Shown: piece by piece, positions 24,336-32,436 of the stretch
How positions within the stretch are numbered: position 1 is the stretch's first letter
Layout of the letters: every line of letters starts with the position of its first letter
From: WHSW01 sp963846165
GTDB taxonomy: Bacteria; Actinomycetota; Thermoleophilia; Solirubrobacterales; 70-9
Direction: 5' to 3'
NCBI GenBank assembly: GCA_963846165.1
Contig: CAWJUU010000011.1
Coordinates: 62,001 to 126,000, forward strand
DNA: 64,000 nt
Translations under genes and position numbers: made by a program
The notes under the pieces: generated by a model
What the model was told of the DNA's origin: nothing
Databases searched by the model: none
What the model saw: only the letters and a program-made list of their open reading frames with translations

Positions 24336-25226
24336 ATGCCGCGCGCTATCTGGTCAGGATCGATCTCGTTCGGGCTTCTCAACGTCCCGGTGAAGCTCTA
24401 CTCCGCCGTCTCGAAGAAGTCGGTCAGCTTCCGCGAGCTGCGCGAGTCCGACAGCTCGCGCGTCCGCCACAAGCGGGTCGCCGAGGCCGACGGCGAGGAG
24501 GTCGCCTACGACGACATCGTCAAGGGCTATGAGATCGCGCCCGAGCAGTACGTCGTGATCACCCGCTCAGAGCTCGAGGAGCTCGACCCGAAGAAGACGC
24601 GGGCGATCGAGATCCTCGACTTCGTCGACCTCGACGAGATCGACCCGATCTACTTCGACCACCCCTACTACCTCGGTCCCGACAAGGGCGCCGAGAAGGC
24701 CTACGGGCTGCTGGTCAAGGCGATGGCCGACGCAAACAAGGTCGCGATCGCGCGCTTCGTGCTCCGCAACAAGGAGAACCTCGCGGCGCTGCGGCCGATG
24801 GACGGGGTGATGACGATGGCGACGATGCGGTTCGCCGACGAGGTCGTCTCGCCGGAGGAGATCTCGGACTCGATCGAGGGCGACGCCGGCAAGCCGGCGA
24901 AGAAGGAGCTCGACATGGCCAAGGCCCTGATCGACTCCCTCGCCGACGACTTCGACGCCGACAAGTACCGCGACGAGTATCGCGAGCAGCTGCTGGCGCT
25001 GATCGAGCGCAAGGCGAAGGGCGAGAAGGTCGTCGCGCCGACCTCCGAGGCGCCGACCCCGACCAAGGCGCCCGACCTGATGGCGGCGCTCGAGGAGAGC
25101 CTCGCGGCGGTCAAGGGCGAGGACGCGAAGCCCGCCAAGCCGGCGGCGAAGCCGCGCGCCAAGACGGCGAAGAGCAAGTCGACCTCGAAGCCCCGATCGC
25201 GAAGCAAGGCCAAGGCAAGCAAGTAG
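24336..25226 (+). CDS. ku: DNA end-binding protein Ku
   Basis: 296 residues. Homodimeric ring that binds double-strand ends and recruits LigD. It starts MPRAIWSGSISFGLLNVPVKLYSA, the most recognisable part of bacterial Ku, and continues with KRVAEADGEEV and YDDIVKGYE. The last 60 residues are a Lys/Ala/Pro-rich tail (KPAKPAAKPRAKTAKSKS), as in Ku proteins with extended DNA-binding C termini. A GAGGAA precedes the ATG. It is flanked by the ligase and polymerase genes of the same pathway; its 3' end runs into the polymerase reading frame. Confidence 0.95.
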   Translation: MPRAIWSGSISFGLLNVPVKLYSAVSKKSVSFRELRESDSSRVRHKRVAEADGEEVAYDDIVKGYEIAPEQYVVITRSELEELDPKKTRAIEILDFVDLDEIDPIYFDHPYYLGPDKGAEKAYGLLVKAMADANKVAIARFVLRNKENLAALRPMDGVMTMATMRFADEVVSPEEISDSIEGDAGKPAKKELDMAKALIDSLADDFDADKYRDEYREQLLALIERKAKGEKVVAPTSEAPTPTKAPDLMAALEESLAAVKGEDAKPAKPAAKPRAKTAKSKSTSKPRSRSKAKASK

Positions 25227-25228
25227 AG

Positions 25229-26149
25229 GTCGATGGGCGCGAGCTCGCGCTCACGAACCTCGACAAGGTCCTCTGGCCCGCACGCCGCGGCGGTCGAGGC
25301 GGCAGCAAGAGCGCCTTCACCAAGGGCGAGGCGATCGACTACTACGCCCGGATCGCCGAGACGATCCTCCCCCACCTCCGCGACCGCCCGCTGACCCGGG
25401 TTCGCTTCCCCGACGGGGTCGAGGGCCAGCGCTTCTTCGAGAAGCGCGCTCCCTCGCACACCCCCGACTGGGTCCGCACGGCGCCGATCGAGATGGGCAC
25501 CGCGGGGGTGCTCGACTTCATCGTCTGTGACGACCTTCCGACGCTGATCTGGCTCGCCCAGCTCGCCGGGCTCGAGCTCCACCCGTCGCTGTCGAAGGCG
25601 ACGAAGCCCGAGCAGCCGACGGTGCTCGCATTCGACCTCGACCCGGGCGACCCGGCGACCGCGGTCGAGTGCGCTCAGCTTGCACTGCGCCTGCGCGAGC
25701 TGTTCGCCGGCCTCGGGCTCGAGTGCCTGGCCAAGCACTCGGGGTCGAAGGGGATCCAGGTCTACGTGCCGCTCAACACCAAGGTCACCTACGAGCAGAC
25801 GAAGCCGTACGCGCGCGCGGTCGCACAGGCGCTCGAGCGGGCCGAGCCCGATCTGGTGGTCTCGAAGCAGGATCGCAAGCTGCGCAAGGGCAAGGTGCTG
25901 GTCGACTGGAGCCAGAACGACTATTCGAAGACCACCGTCGCCGTCTACTCGCTGCGCTGCCGCGAGCGACCGTGGGCATCGGTGCCGCTGACCTGGGACG
26001 AGATCGGCGAGCTCGCCGACGACGGCGACCCCGAGTCGGTGCGCTTCGAGGCGCCTGCGGCGCTCGAGCGCGTCGCCGAGCACGGCGACCTGTTCGCGCC
26101 GGTGCTCGAGCTGAAGCAGAGGCTGCCCAAGACCACCGGTTCGGAATAG
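25229..26149 (+). CDS. ligD: LigD-type primase/polymerase domain protein, start codon unclear
   Basis: NHEJ polymerase that fills or extends broken ends. About 306 residues from the first codon after the ku stop. Family sequence begins KQVEVDGRELALTNLDKVLWP; catalytic DLDPG lies near residue 136, KHSGSKGIQVYVPL near 170, and VLVDWSQN near 225. No ATG, GTG or TTG lies ahead of the conserved N terminus in this frame: it stays open back into the ku tail, and the only ATG there (25233) is in a different frame. The first internal Met is at 25493, too late. A non-standard start, a Ku-Pol fusion by frameshifting, or a base error are all possible. Confidence 0.88.
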   Translation, partial: VDGRELALTNLDKVLWPARRGGRGGSKSAFTKGEAIDYYARIAETILPHLRDRPLTRVRFPDGVEGQRFFEKRAPSHTPDWVRTAPIEMGTAGVLDFIVCDDLPTLIWLAQLAGLELHPSLSKATKPEQPTVLAFDLDPGDPATAVECAQLALRLRELFAGLGLECLAKHSGSKGIQVYVPLNTKVTYEQTKPYARAVAQALERAEPDLVVSKQDRKLRKGKVLVDWSQNDYSKTTVAVYSLRCRERPWASVPLTWDEIGELADDGDPESVRFEAPAALERVAEHGDLFAPVLELKQRLPKTTGSE

Positions 26150-26160
26150 GATCGGGCGCC

Positions 26161-26973
26161 GTGAGCGACACCGAGCAACGACAACGGGCGCGGGCCGTCT
26201 GGTCGGCGGGAGACTACGACGCGATCGCGGAGCGGATCTGGTCGGTTGGCACCGATCTGGTCCAGCGGGTTCGGGTCGGCACTGGCGACCGCGTGATCGA
26301 CGTCGCTTGCGGCACCGGCAACGCAGCGATCCCGGCGGCCGTCGCCGGCGGTGAGGTGACCGGCCTCGACATAACGCCCGAGCTGTTCGAGGACGCGCGC
26401 CGCCGGGCGGCCGAGGCGGGGGTCGATGTCGAGTGGGTGGAGGGCGACGCCGAGGAGCTCCCGTTCGAGGACGGCAGCTTCGACGTCGTCCTCTCCACCT
26501 TCGGCTGCATGTTCGCGCCGAACCACTCGGCGGCCGCCGCCGAGATCGCGCGCGTCCTGCGGCCGGGTGGCCGCCTGGGGATCGCGGCGTGGCGCCCGGA
26601 TGGCGCAATCGGCAAGTTCTTCCAGACGGTCGCCAAGCACGCTCCACCGCCGCCGCCGGGGTTCCAGCCGCCGCCGCTCTGGGGGGTTCGCGATCACGTC
26701 GCCGAGCTCTTCGCCGGGACCGGCGTCGAGCCGACCTTCGAGGACGGCGCCGCCCACTGGCGCTTCGAGTCGATCGCAGAGACCGTGGACGAGTACGCGA
26801 CCAAGTTCGGCCCGGTCGTGCTCGTGCGCGCTGCACTTGAGCCGGAGGGACGCTGGCCTGCATTCGAGGCCGACCTCGCGGCCGTCTTCGAGGAGCTGAA
26901 TCAGGCCGAGGACGGCGGCATGGAGTTCGACGGCGAGTACCTGATCACGCTCGGCGAGAAGCCCGAGGGCTAG
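26161..26973 (+). CDS. Class I SAM-dependent methyltransferase
   Basis: 270 residues from GTG at 26161. Motif I VIDVACGTGNAAI lies near residues 45-57, the acidic motif II in VTGLDITPELFEDAR, GDAEELPFEDGSFDVVLS near 95-112 and RVLRPGGRLGIAAW near 137. This is the UbiE/ArsM-like fold; substrate unknown. It follows the NHEJ polymerase by 11 bases and may be co-transcribed, but nothing ties it functionally to repair. The convergent MocR gene begins four bases after its stop. Confidence 0.8.
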   Translation: MSDTEQRQRARAVWSAGDYDAIAERIWSVGTDLVQRVRVGTGDRVIDVACGTGNAAIPAAVAGGEVTGLDITPELFEDARRRAAEAGVDVEWVEGDAEELPFEDGSFDVVLSTFGCMFAPNHSAAAAEIARVLRPGGRLGIAAWRPDGAIGKFFQTVAKHAPPPPPGFQPPPLWGVRDHVAELFAGTGVEPTFEDGAAHWRFESIAETVDEYATKFGPVVLVRAALEPEGRWPAFEADLAAVFEELNQAEDGGMEFDGEYLITLGEKPEG

Positions 26974-26977
26974 GGAG

Positions 26978-28486
26978 CTACACCGGGACCGCCGCGGCCC
27001 GCGGCGCTCGGTCACGGACGCTCTCGATCGCGGCGGCGAGCCGCTGCACGCCCTCGCGCAGCTGGTCGGGCTCGAGGTATCCATAGGAGAGCCGAAGCGA
27101 GAGGTCGCGGCTGCGCTCGACCCGCATCGCCCCACCGGGCGCGTAGGCGACCCCGTGGCGCAGGGCCTCGTCGGCGAGCTCGCGCTCGTCGAGCGGTAGG
27201 TCGAGCGTCGCCCACAGGTGGCCGCCACCGAGTGGCTCTACCCAATGCGCAATCGAGCCGAGCTCGTCCTCGAGCGCCGCGACGAGCGCCTCATAGCGCT
27301 CGCGGTAATGGTTGCGGGCGTGGCGGGTGTGCGCGGGATAGGCGCCGGAGGCGAGGTAGCGGGCGACGACGAGCTGAGTCAGTGTGGGGCTGTGGATGTC
27401 GTCGCTGCGCTTCTCGGCCACGATCCGGTCGAGGACCGGGCCGCTCGCGGCGACCCAGCCGGCCCGCAGCCCCCCGCCGACGGTCTTCGAGAGCGAGTCG
27501 CAGTAGATCACGTGATCGGGAGCCTCGGCACGCAGCGAGCGCGGCACGCTGCGGCCGTCGAAGCGAAGGTCGGCGTAGATCCCGTCCTCGAGCACGAAGA
27601 ATCCGTGCCGGCGGGCGAGCGCGAGCAGCCGCTCGCGGCCCTCGGGCACGAGGTCGCGCCCGGTCGGGTTGTGCAGCCGCGGCTGGATCGCCAGGAGGCG
27701 GATCTCGTTTCGCGCCAGCAGAGCCTCGAGCGCGCCGACATCGAGCCCGTCCTCGTCCGTCGGCACTCCGAGCACGCGGACCTCGGGGGTCCGCAGGGCG
27801 CGCAGCACCGACATGAAGCTCGGGTCCTCGCAGGCGACGACGTCGCCAGGGCGGAGCACGGCCCGAGCCGCGAGGCTGAGGCCCTGGCTGGCGCCGTTGG
27901 TGCAGACGATGTCGCGCAGGTCCTCCGGTGCGCCGCGAGCGTGTGACAGCTCGGCGATCTGCTCGCGAAGCTCGGGCAGGCCCTGTACTTCGGAGTACTG
28001 GAGCGCCCGTTCGGGCTGCTCGCGAAGTACGGCGTCGGTGAGCTCGCACATCTCGTCCACGGGAAAGAGGCGGGCCGACGGATACCCGACCGAGAGCGGC
28101 ACAAGCTCCTCGGCGGTCGCCTGACGGTGCATCTCGGCGAGTACCTGGTCGCCGTAGGTCGGCTCGAACTCGGGTAGCGCGTAGCGCTGCCAGGCGATCG
28201 AGTCGGCCACCAGACCGAGCTCGGGCGCGCGGCCGGCGGCGCGGACGAAGGTGCCGCGGCCGACGTGCGCGGTGACCAGGCCGAGCTCGCGCAGCCGCCG
28301 GTAGGCGCGAACCGCGGTCAGGTGGTTGACGCCGGCGAGCTCCGCGAGCTCGCGGGTGGGAGGCAGCTGCTCCTCCGGCGTCAGCTCACCGCTGCGAATC
28401 GCCTCGGAGACCGCATCGACGAGCTGCTGCGTGAGCGAGCGCTCGCCGTCGCGATCGAGGTCGGACAATACCTCTTTGTATGACAT
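26978..28486 (-). CDS. MocR-type regulator (GntR winged helix fused to aminotransferase fold)
   Basis: 502 residues from ATG at 28486 (AGAGGA upstream; a TTG at 28501 is less likely). Winged helix at about 10-75: LTQQLVDAVSEAIRSGEL, LPPTRELAELAGVNHLTAVRA split over the helix-turn-helix, RGTFVRA. The class I aminotransferase domain follows, with the PLP lysine in DSLSKTVGGGLRAGW near 330. MocR proteins such as PdxR and GabR sense PLP or amino compounds and often control an adjacent divergent gene. The divergent neighbour here is a small unknown protein, and a palindrome lies between them. No vitamin B6 gene is nearby. Confidence 0.88.
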   Translation of the reverse strand: MSYKEVLSDLDRDGERSLTQQLVDAVSEAIRSGELTPEEQLPPTRELAELAGVNHLTAVRAYRRLRELGLVTAHVGRGTFVRAAGRAPELGLVADSIAWQRYALPEFEPTYGDQVLAEMHRQATAEELVPLSVGYPSARLFPVDEMCELTDAVLREQPERALQYSEVQGLPELREQIAELSHARGAPEDLRDIVCTNGASQGLSLAARAVLRPGDVVACEDPSFMSVLRALRTPEVRVLGVPTDEDGLDVGALEALLARNEIRLLAIQPRLHNPTGRDLVPEGRERLLALARRHGFFVLEDGIYADLRFDGRSVPRSLRAEAPDHVIYCDSLSKTVGGGLRAGWVAASGPVLDRIVAEKRSDDIHSPTLTQLVVARYLASGAYPAHTRHARNHYRERYEALVAALEDELGSIAHWVEPLGGGHLWATLDLPLDERELADEALRHGVAYAPGGAMRVERSRDLSLRLSYGYLEPDQLREGVQRLAAAIESVRDRAPRAAAVPV

Positions 28487-28511
28487 TGATTCCTCTCTCA
28501 ATCCGTTGTAT

Positions 28512-28527
28512 CGTCGTACACACGACG
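28512..28527. promoter_or_regulatory. Perfect palindrome between mocR-type gene and its divergent neighbour
   Basis: CGTCGT-ACAC-ACGACG, six-base arms with a four-base centre, lies in the 87-base divergent region. In addition TTGTAT occurs twice in direct orientation (28477 and 28506), the second copy touching the palindrome. MocR regulators typically bind paired direct repeats, so both are candidates for autoregulation and control of the 28574 gene. Confidence 0.45.
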
Positions 28528-28573
28528 CAAAAAGTGCTGAAGCGCACCAAGAGTATTACCCAGGAGCCACACA

Positions 28574-28936
28574 ATGTCAACCAAAGCCACAAGACCAAGT
28601 CGCGCATTCCCACCGCTCGCGTTCGACCCGATCGCGATCCGCGACGCGACGCCGGCCGACCGCAAGGCGCTGAACCGGATAGCCCAGCGCGATTCCGCCC
28701 GCCTCCCCGACGGCGCCCTGCTCGTCGCCGAGGTCGGCAGCGAGATTCGGGCCGCGGTCTCGGTCGACGGCTACGGCTCGATCGCCGACCCGTTTTACCC
28801 CACCGCCAACCTTCTCGCGCTGCTCGAGACGCGCGCGGACCAGCTTCGCAGCGCCCGCCGCCGCACGGGGCGCGTCGTGGCCCGCTCGGTGGCGCCCGCC
28901 CGGGCCCTGCCGCGAGCCCTGCACCAGCGCGCTTAG
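28574..28936 (+). CDS. Small GNAT-like N-terminal domain protein, unknown function
   Basis: 120 residues from ATG at 28574 with CAGGAG nine bases upstream and a TATTAC -10-like element at 28554. The segment IAIRDATPADRKALNRIAQRDSARLP then LLVAEVGSEIRAAVSVDG (about 20-65) resembles the first strands of GNAT acetyltransferases. The acetyl-CoA site (Q/RxxGxG/A) is absent, and the C-terminal half is Arg/Ala-rich and probably helical. It is either a degenerate GNAT or a small lineage-specific protein. It is divergent from the MocR-type gene and probably its target. Confidence 0.55.
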   Translation: MSTKATRPSRAFPPLAFDPIAIRDATPADRKALNRIAQRDSARLPDGALLVAEVGSEIRAAVSVDGYGSIADPFYPTANLLALLETRADQLRSARRRTGRVVARSVAPARALPRALHQRA

Positions 28937-29012
28937 CGCTCCGGGAGCCGCGGCGGCGAGCTCGAGGTCGAAGTCCGCGCCGAGCTCTCGGTCCGGGAGA
29001 ACTTCAAGCGGA

Positions 29013-30563
29013 CTACTCGAGCGGCTGGCGGATGACCGGTTTGCGGCTCGCCGCGGCCTCGTCGAGGCGGCGGACAGGGGTCGTGTAGGGCGCCTCGTGG
29101 AGGATCTGCGGATCCTGCTCGGCCTCGGCGAGGATCTGCTCGAACGCCTCCGCGAGAGCGTCGAGCGATTCCCGGGTCTCGGTCTCGGTCGGCTCGACCA
29201 TCAGCGCCTCGTCGACCAGCAGCGGGAAGTAGATCGTCGGCGGGTGGAAGCCGTAGTCGAGCAGGCGCTTGGCGATGTCCAGCGTGCGCACGTCGAGCTC
29301 GCGCTTGGCCGGCGCGCCGGAGAGCACGAACTCGTGCATGCAATGCCGGTCGAATGCGATCGGCAGGTGCTTGGCGGCCCTGCCCTCGCGCAGTCGCGCG
29401 AGCAGGTAGTTGGCGTTCAGGACCGCCGTTTCGGAGGCCTCGCGCAGCCCGTCTCCGCCGAGGCTCGAGATGTAGGCGTAGGAGCGGACAAAGACGCCGA
29501 AGTTGCCCTGGAAGCCGCGCAGGCGGCCGATAGACTTCGGCAGCTCGTAGTCGAGGTCGAAGGCGGGCCCCGAGCCGTTGGAGCTCTCGGAGCGGACGAT
29601 CCGCGGTGCCGGCAGGAAGGGCGCGATCCGGTCCGAGACCGCGATCGGGCCCGAGCCAGGCCCGCCGCCGCCGTGTGGCTGGCTGAACGTCTTGTGCAGG
29701 TTCAGGTGCACGATGTCGAAGCCCATGTCGCCCGGGCGCGTGTAGCCCATGATCGCGTTCAGGTTCGCGCCGTCGTAGTAGACCGTGCCGCCGACCCCGT
29801 GGACGATCTCGGCGATCTCGGCGATGTTCTCGTCGAAGAGCCCGAGCGTGTTCGGGTTTGTGAGCATCAGCGAAGCGGTCTCGTCGGAGGCCTTCGCGCG
29901 CAGGTCCTCGAGGTCGACCCCGCCGCGCTCGTTGGTCGCCACCTTGACGACCTCGTAGCCCGCCATCGTCACCGTCGCCGGGTTGGTGCCGTGGGCGGTG
30001 TCGGGCGTCAGCACCTTGCTTCGCTGCTCGCCGCGGTCGGCGTGGTAGGCGCGGGTGAGCAGCATCCCCGCAAGCTCGCCGTGCGAGCCGGCCGACGGCT
30101 GCAGGCTGACGTGCGGCAGACCGCAGATCTCGCTCAGCGCCCGCTCCAAGAGCCACATCAGCTCGAGCGCGCCCTGGGCGCGCTTCGGGTTCTGCGCCGG
30201 GTGCAGGCGGGCGTGACCGGGCAGCGCGGCCACCTTCTCGTTCAGGCGCGGGTTGTGCTTCATCGTGCACGAGCCGAGTGGATAGGGCCCCGAATCGAGG
30301 TCGAAGTTGCGCCGCGAGAGCCGGTTGTAGTGGCGCACGATCTCGGGCTCGGAGACCTCGGGCAGCGCCGGGCCCTCGCCACGCAGGAGCTTCGCGGGGA
30401 TCAGCTCGGCGAGGGGTGGCTCCGGAACGCCCGCGGCGGGGAGCGTGGCCGCGCGCCGCCCCTCGACCGAGCGCTCGTAGATCGTCACCGCCGGCTCGCG
30501 CTGCTGCGGCGTCGCGGTGCGATGCCGGCGGATCGGGGGTGCGGGGGTGCCGCCCGAGGTCAT
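29013..30563 (-). CDS. gcvPB: Glycine dehydrogenase (decarboxylating) subunit 2
   Basis: PLP-bearing half of the split P-protein of the glycine cleavage system. 516 residues, ATG at 30563 overlapping the gcvPA stop. The PLP lysine is in NLHKTFSQPHGGGGPG near residue 286; YPLGSCTMKHNPR near 95 and the TPDTAHGTNPATVTMAGY stretch near 190 are typical. Together with GcvPA, GcvH and GcvT it splits glycine to CO2, ammonia and methylene-THF. The first 30 residues are a non-conserved basic/Pro-rich extension; MTIYERSVEGRR-like sequence would be the usual start. Confidence 0.95.
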   Translation of the reverse strand: MTSGGTPAPPIRRHRTATPQQREPAVTIYERSVEGRRAATLPAAGVPEPPLAELIPAKLLRGEGPALPEVSEPEIVRHYNRLSRRNFDLDSGPYPLGSCTMKHNPRLNEKVAALPGHARLHPAQNPKRAQGALELMWLLERALSEICGLPHVSLQPSAGSHGELAGMLLTRAYHADRGEQRSKVLTPDTAHGTNPATVTMAGYEVVKVATNERGGVDLEDLRAKASDETASLMLTNPNTLGLFDENIAEIAEIVHGVGGTVYYDGANLNAIMGYTRPGDMGFDIVHLNLHKTFSQPHGGGGPGSGPIAVSDRIAPFLPAPRIVRSESSNGSGPAFDLDYELPKSIGRLRGFQGNFGVFVRSYAYISSLGGDGLREASETAVLNANYLLARLREGRAAKHLPIAFDRHCMHEFVLSGAPAKRELDVRTLDIAKRLLDYGFHPPTIYFPLLVDEALMVEPTETETRESLDALAEAFEQILAEAEQDPQILHEAPYTTPVRRLDEAAASRKPVIRQPLE

Positions 30564-31975
30564 GGCCGCACCTCCTGCGAGATTGACGCTTTGTAGTCGC
30601 TATCCGACTGCAAAGCTCCATTGGCGATTGGGATCGCGTGGGCGAGGGCGTCGGCAAGGCGGTCGATGTCGTCGCGGCTGCGCCGCTCGGTGATCGCGAC
30701 GAGAAGCCCATCCTCGTACTCGGGGTACTCGCGAGCCAATGGATAGCCCGCGGCGATCCCCTCGTCACTGACCCGATCGACGACCGCGGTTACGGGCGCA
30801 TCCAGCCTGACCGCAAACTCCCGCGCCACCGGCGCCTCATGCAGCAGCTCCACGCCCTCGACCGCCGCCAGGCGCTCCCGCGCATACGCCGTCCGCCGCA
30901 CGAGCAGCTCGCCGAGCTCGACGATTCCCTGCCGGCCGAGCCAGGCAAGGTAGATCGTTCCGGCGAGCGCGTTGAGCGCTTGCGAGGTGCAGATGTTGTG
31001 GGTCGCCCTCTCGCGGCGAATGTGCTGCTCACGGGTCTGCAGCGCCAAGACGAAGCCACGACGCCCCTCGACGTCGGTGGTCTCTCCGGCGATCCGGCCC
31101 GGCATCCGGCGCAGATGCGCTTCCGTGGCGGCGAAGAAGCCGAACGAGGGGCCGCCGAAGTCAAGCCGGTTTCCGAGCGGCTGGCCCTCGCCGACGGCGA
31201 CGTCCACCCCGCACTCACCGGGCGGGCGCAGGACGCCGAGCGTGATCGCGTCGACCGAGGCCACGCAGAGCGCCCCGGCGTCGTGGGCCGCGGAAGCAAC
31301 CGCCTCGAGGTCCTCGACCGCGCCGAGGAAGTTCGGGTTCTGGACGAAGATCGCCGCGGTCCGGTCGTCGAGCGCGGCGGAGAGCGCCGCGGCCTCGGTG
31401 ACCCCGGCCTCGAGCCCCACCTCGACCACCTCGGCGCCGAAGCCGCGCGAGTAGGTCGCGAGCGTCGCGCGTGAGTGCGGATGTAGGCCGCGTGAGACGA
31501 CCAGGCGCGTGCGTCCCTTGCCGGCGCCAAGCGCCAGGTAGGCCGCCGAGGCCACCGACGAAGGGCCCTCGTACATCGACGCGTTGGCGACCGGCAGGCC
31601 GGTGAGCTCGGAGATCGCGGTCTGGAACTCGAACATTGCCTGGAGGCCGCCCTGCGAGACCTCGGGCTGATACGGCGTGTACGGGGTCAGGAACTCCGAG
31701 CGCGAGATGATCGCCTCGACCAGCGCCGGCACGTAGTGGTCGTACATGCCCGCGCCCAGGAAGCAGAGCTCGGAGTCGGCGTCGGCGTTGCGCGCGGCGA
31801 GCGCCGAGAGCCGGTCGAAGACCTCGGGCTCCGAGAGCCCGTCGGCGAGCTCGAGCGGGCGGTCGAGCCGCAGGTCGGCGGGAATGTCGGCGAACAGCTC
31901 CTCGGTGTCCGGGACGCCGATCGCATCCAGCATCGCCTGGCGGTCGGAGTCGGTCGCGGACGTGTAACGGCTCAC
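30560..31975 (-). CDS. gcvPA: Glycine dehydrogenase (decarboxylating) subunit 1
   Basis: First half of the split P-protein, 471 residues. Family marks are FLGAGMYDHYVPALV near residue 72, FLTPYTPYQPEVSQGG, NASMYEGPSSVASAA and RERATHNICTSQALNALA. The start at 31975 gives MSRYTSATDSDRQAM. The last 20 residues (ALQSDSDYKASISQEVRP) go beyond the conserved end and are encoded by a palindrome resembling the one inside aroA. It overlaps gcvPB by four bases and lies 48 bases after gcvH. Confidence 0.95.
   Translation of the reverse strand: MSRYTSATDSDRQAMLDAIGVPDTEELFADIPADLRLDRPLELADGLSEPEVFDRLSALAARNADADSELCFLGAGMYDHYVPALVEAIISRSEFLTPYTPYQPEVSQGGLQAMFEFQTAISELTGLPVANASMYEGPSSVASAAYLALGAGKGRTRLVVSRGLHPHSRATLATYSRGFGAEVVEVGLEAGVTEAAALSAALDDRTAAIFVQNPNFLGAVEDLEAVASAAHDAGALCVASVDAITLGVLRPPGECGVDVAVGEGQPLGNRLDFGGPSFGFFAATEAHLRRMPGRIAGETTDVEGRRGFVLALQTREQHIRRERATHNICTSQALNALAGTIYLAWLGRQGIVELGELLVRRTAYARERLAAVEGVELLHEAPVAREFAVRLDAPVTAVVDRVSDEGIAAGYPLAREYPEYEDGLLVAITERRSRDDIDRLADALAHAIPIANGALQSDSDYKASISQEVRP
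30588..30616 (-). repeat. Palindromic element at the 3' end of gcvPA (TAT-loop hairpin)
   Basis: Arms GCTTTGTAGTCGC and CCGACTGCAAAGC flank a TAT loop (30601-30603), with one G-T wobble and one mismatch next to the loop. The core TCGCTATCCGA differs by one base from the TCGGTATCCGA core of the elements at 3826-3866 and 56264-56298. It encodes part of the non-conserved C-terminal tail of GcvPA. Confidence 0.5.
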
Positions 31976-32023
31976 CGACCTGAGGCTAGCGACCGGCGCG
32001 GCGCAGCCTCGCCGGTTCGCCTC

Positions 32024-32419
32024 TCAGCCGCTCACGAGCAGTTCGCGATACGCGCCAACGTCCAGCAGCGCTTCAGCTTCGGACGGGTCGGCGAGCTTGA
32101 GCTTGACCAGCCATCCCTCGCCGTAGGGGTCCTCGTTGATCTGCTCGGGAGAGTCGGCGAGGTCCTCGTTGACCGCGACGACCTCTCCGGAGAGCGGCGC
32201 GATCACGTCGGAGACGGCCTTCACCGACTCGACCTCGGCGTAGGGCGCGTCCTTGGCGATCTCCGCGCCGACCTCGGGCGCCTCATAGAAGACGACCTCG
32301 CCGAGCGCGTCCTGCGCGTACCAGGTTATCCCGAGGGTCGCCTGTTCGCCGTCGATCCGCGCCCAGTCGTGCTCGGGGTGGTACTTGAGGTCCTCGGGAT
32401 AGGTCTCGTCAGCCGCCAA
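32024..32419 (-). CDS. gcvH: Glycine cleavage system H protein
   Basis: Lipoyl carrier that shuttles the aminomethyl group between P, T and L proteins. 131 residues; the lipoylated lysine is Lys67 in VESVKAVSDV. The start HPEHDWARIDGEQATLGITWYA-type sequence (residues 14-35) is the standard opening. TTG start at 32419 with GGAGGCGAG just upstream. It lies between gcvT (17 bases) and gcvPA. Confidence 0.95.
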   Translation of the reverse strand: MAADETYPEDLKYHPEHDWARIDGEQATLGITWYAQDALGEVVFYEAPEVGAEIAKDAPYAEVESVKAVSDVIAPLSGEVVAVNEDLADSPEQINEDPYGEGWLVKLKLADPSEAEALLDVGAYRELLVSG

Positions 32420-32436
32420 CTCGCCTCCTCGGTCGT

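Noticed and set aside
16111..28936. A genomic island or prophage in the accessory region
   Set aside because: No integrase, transposase, tRNA junction or flanking repeats; composition by eye matches the rest of the window.
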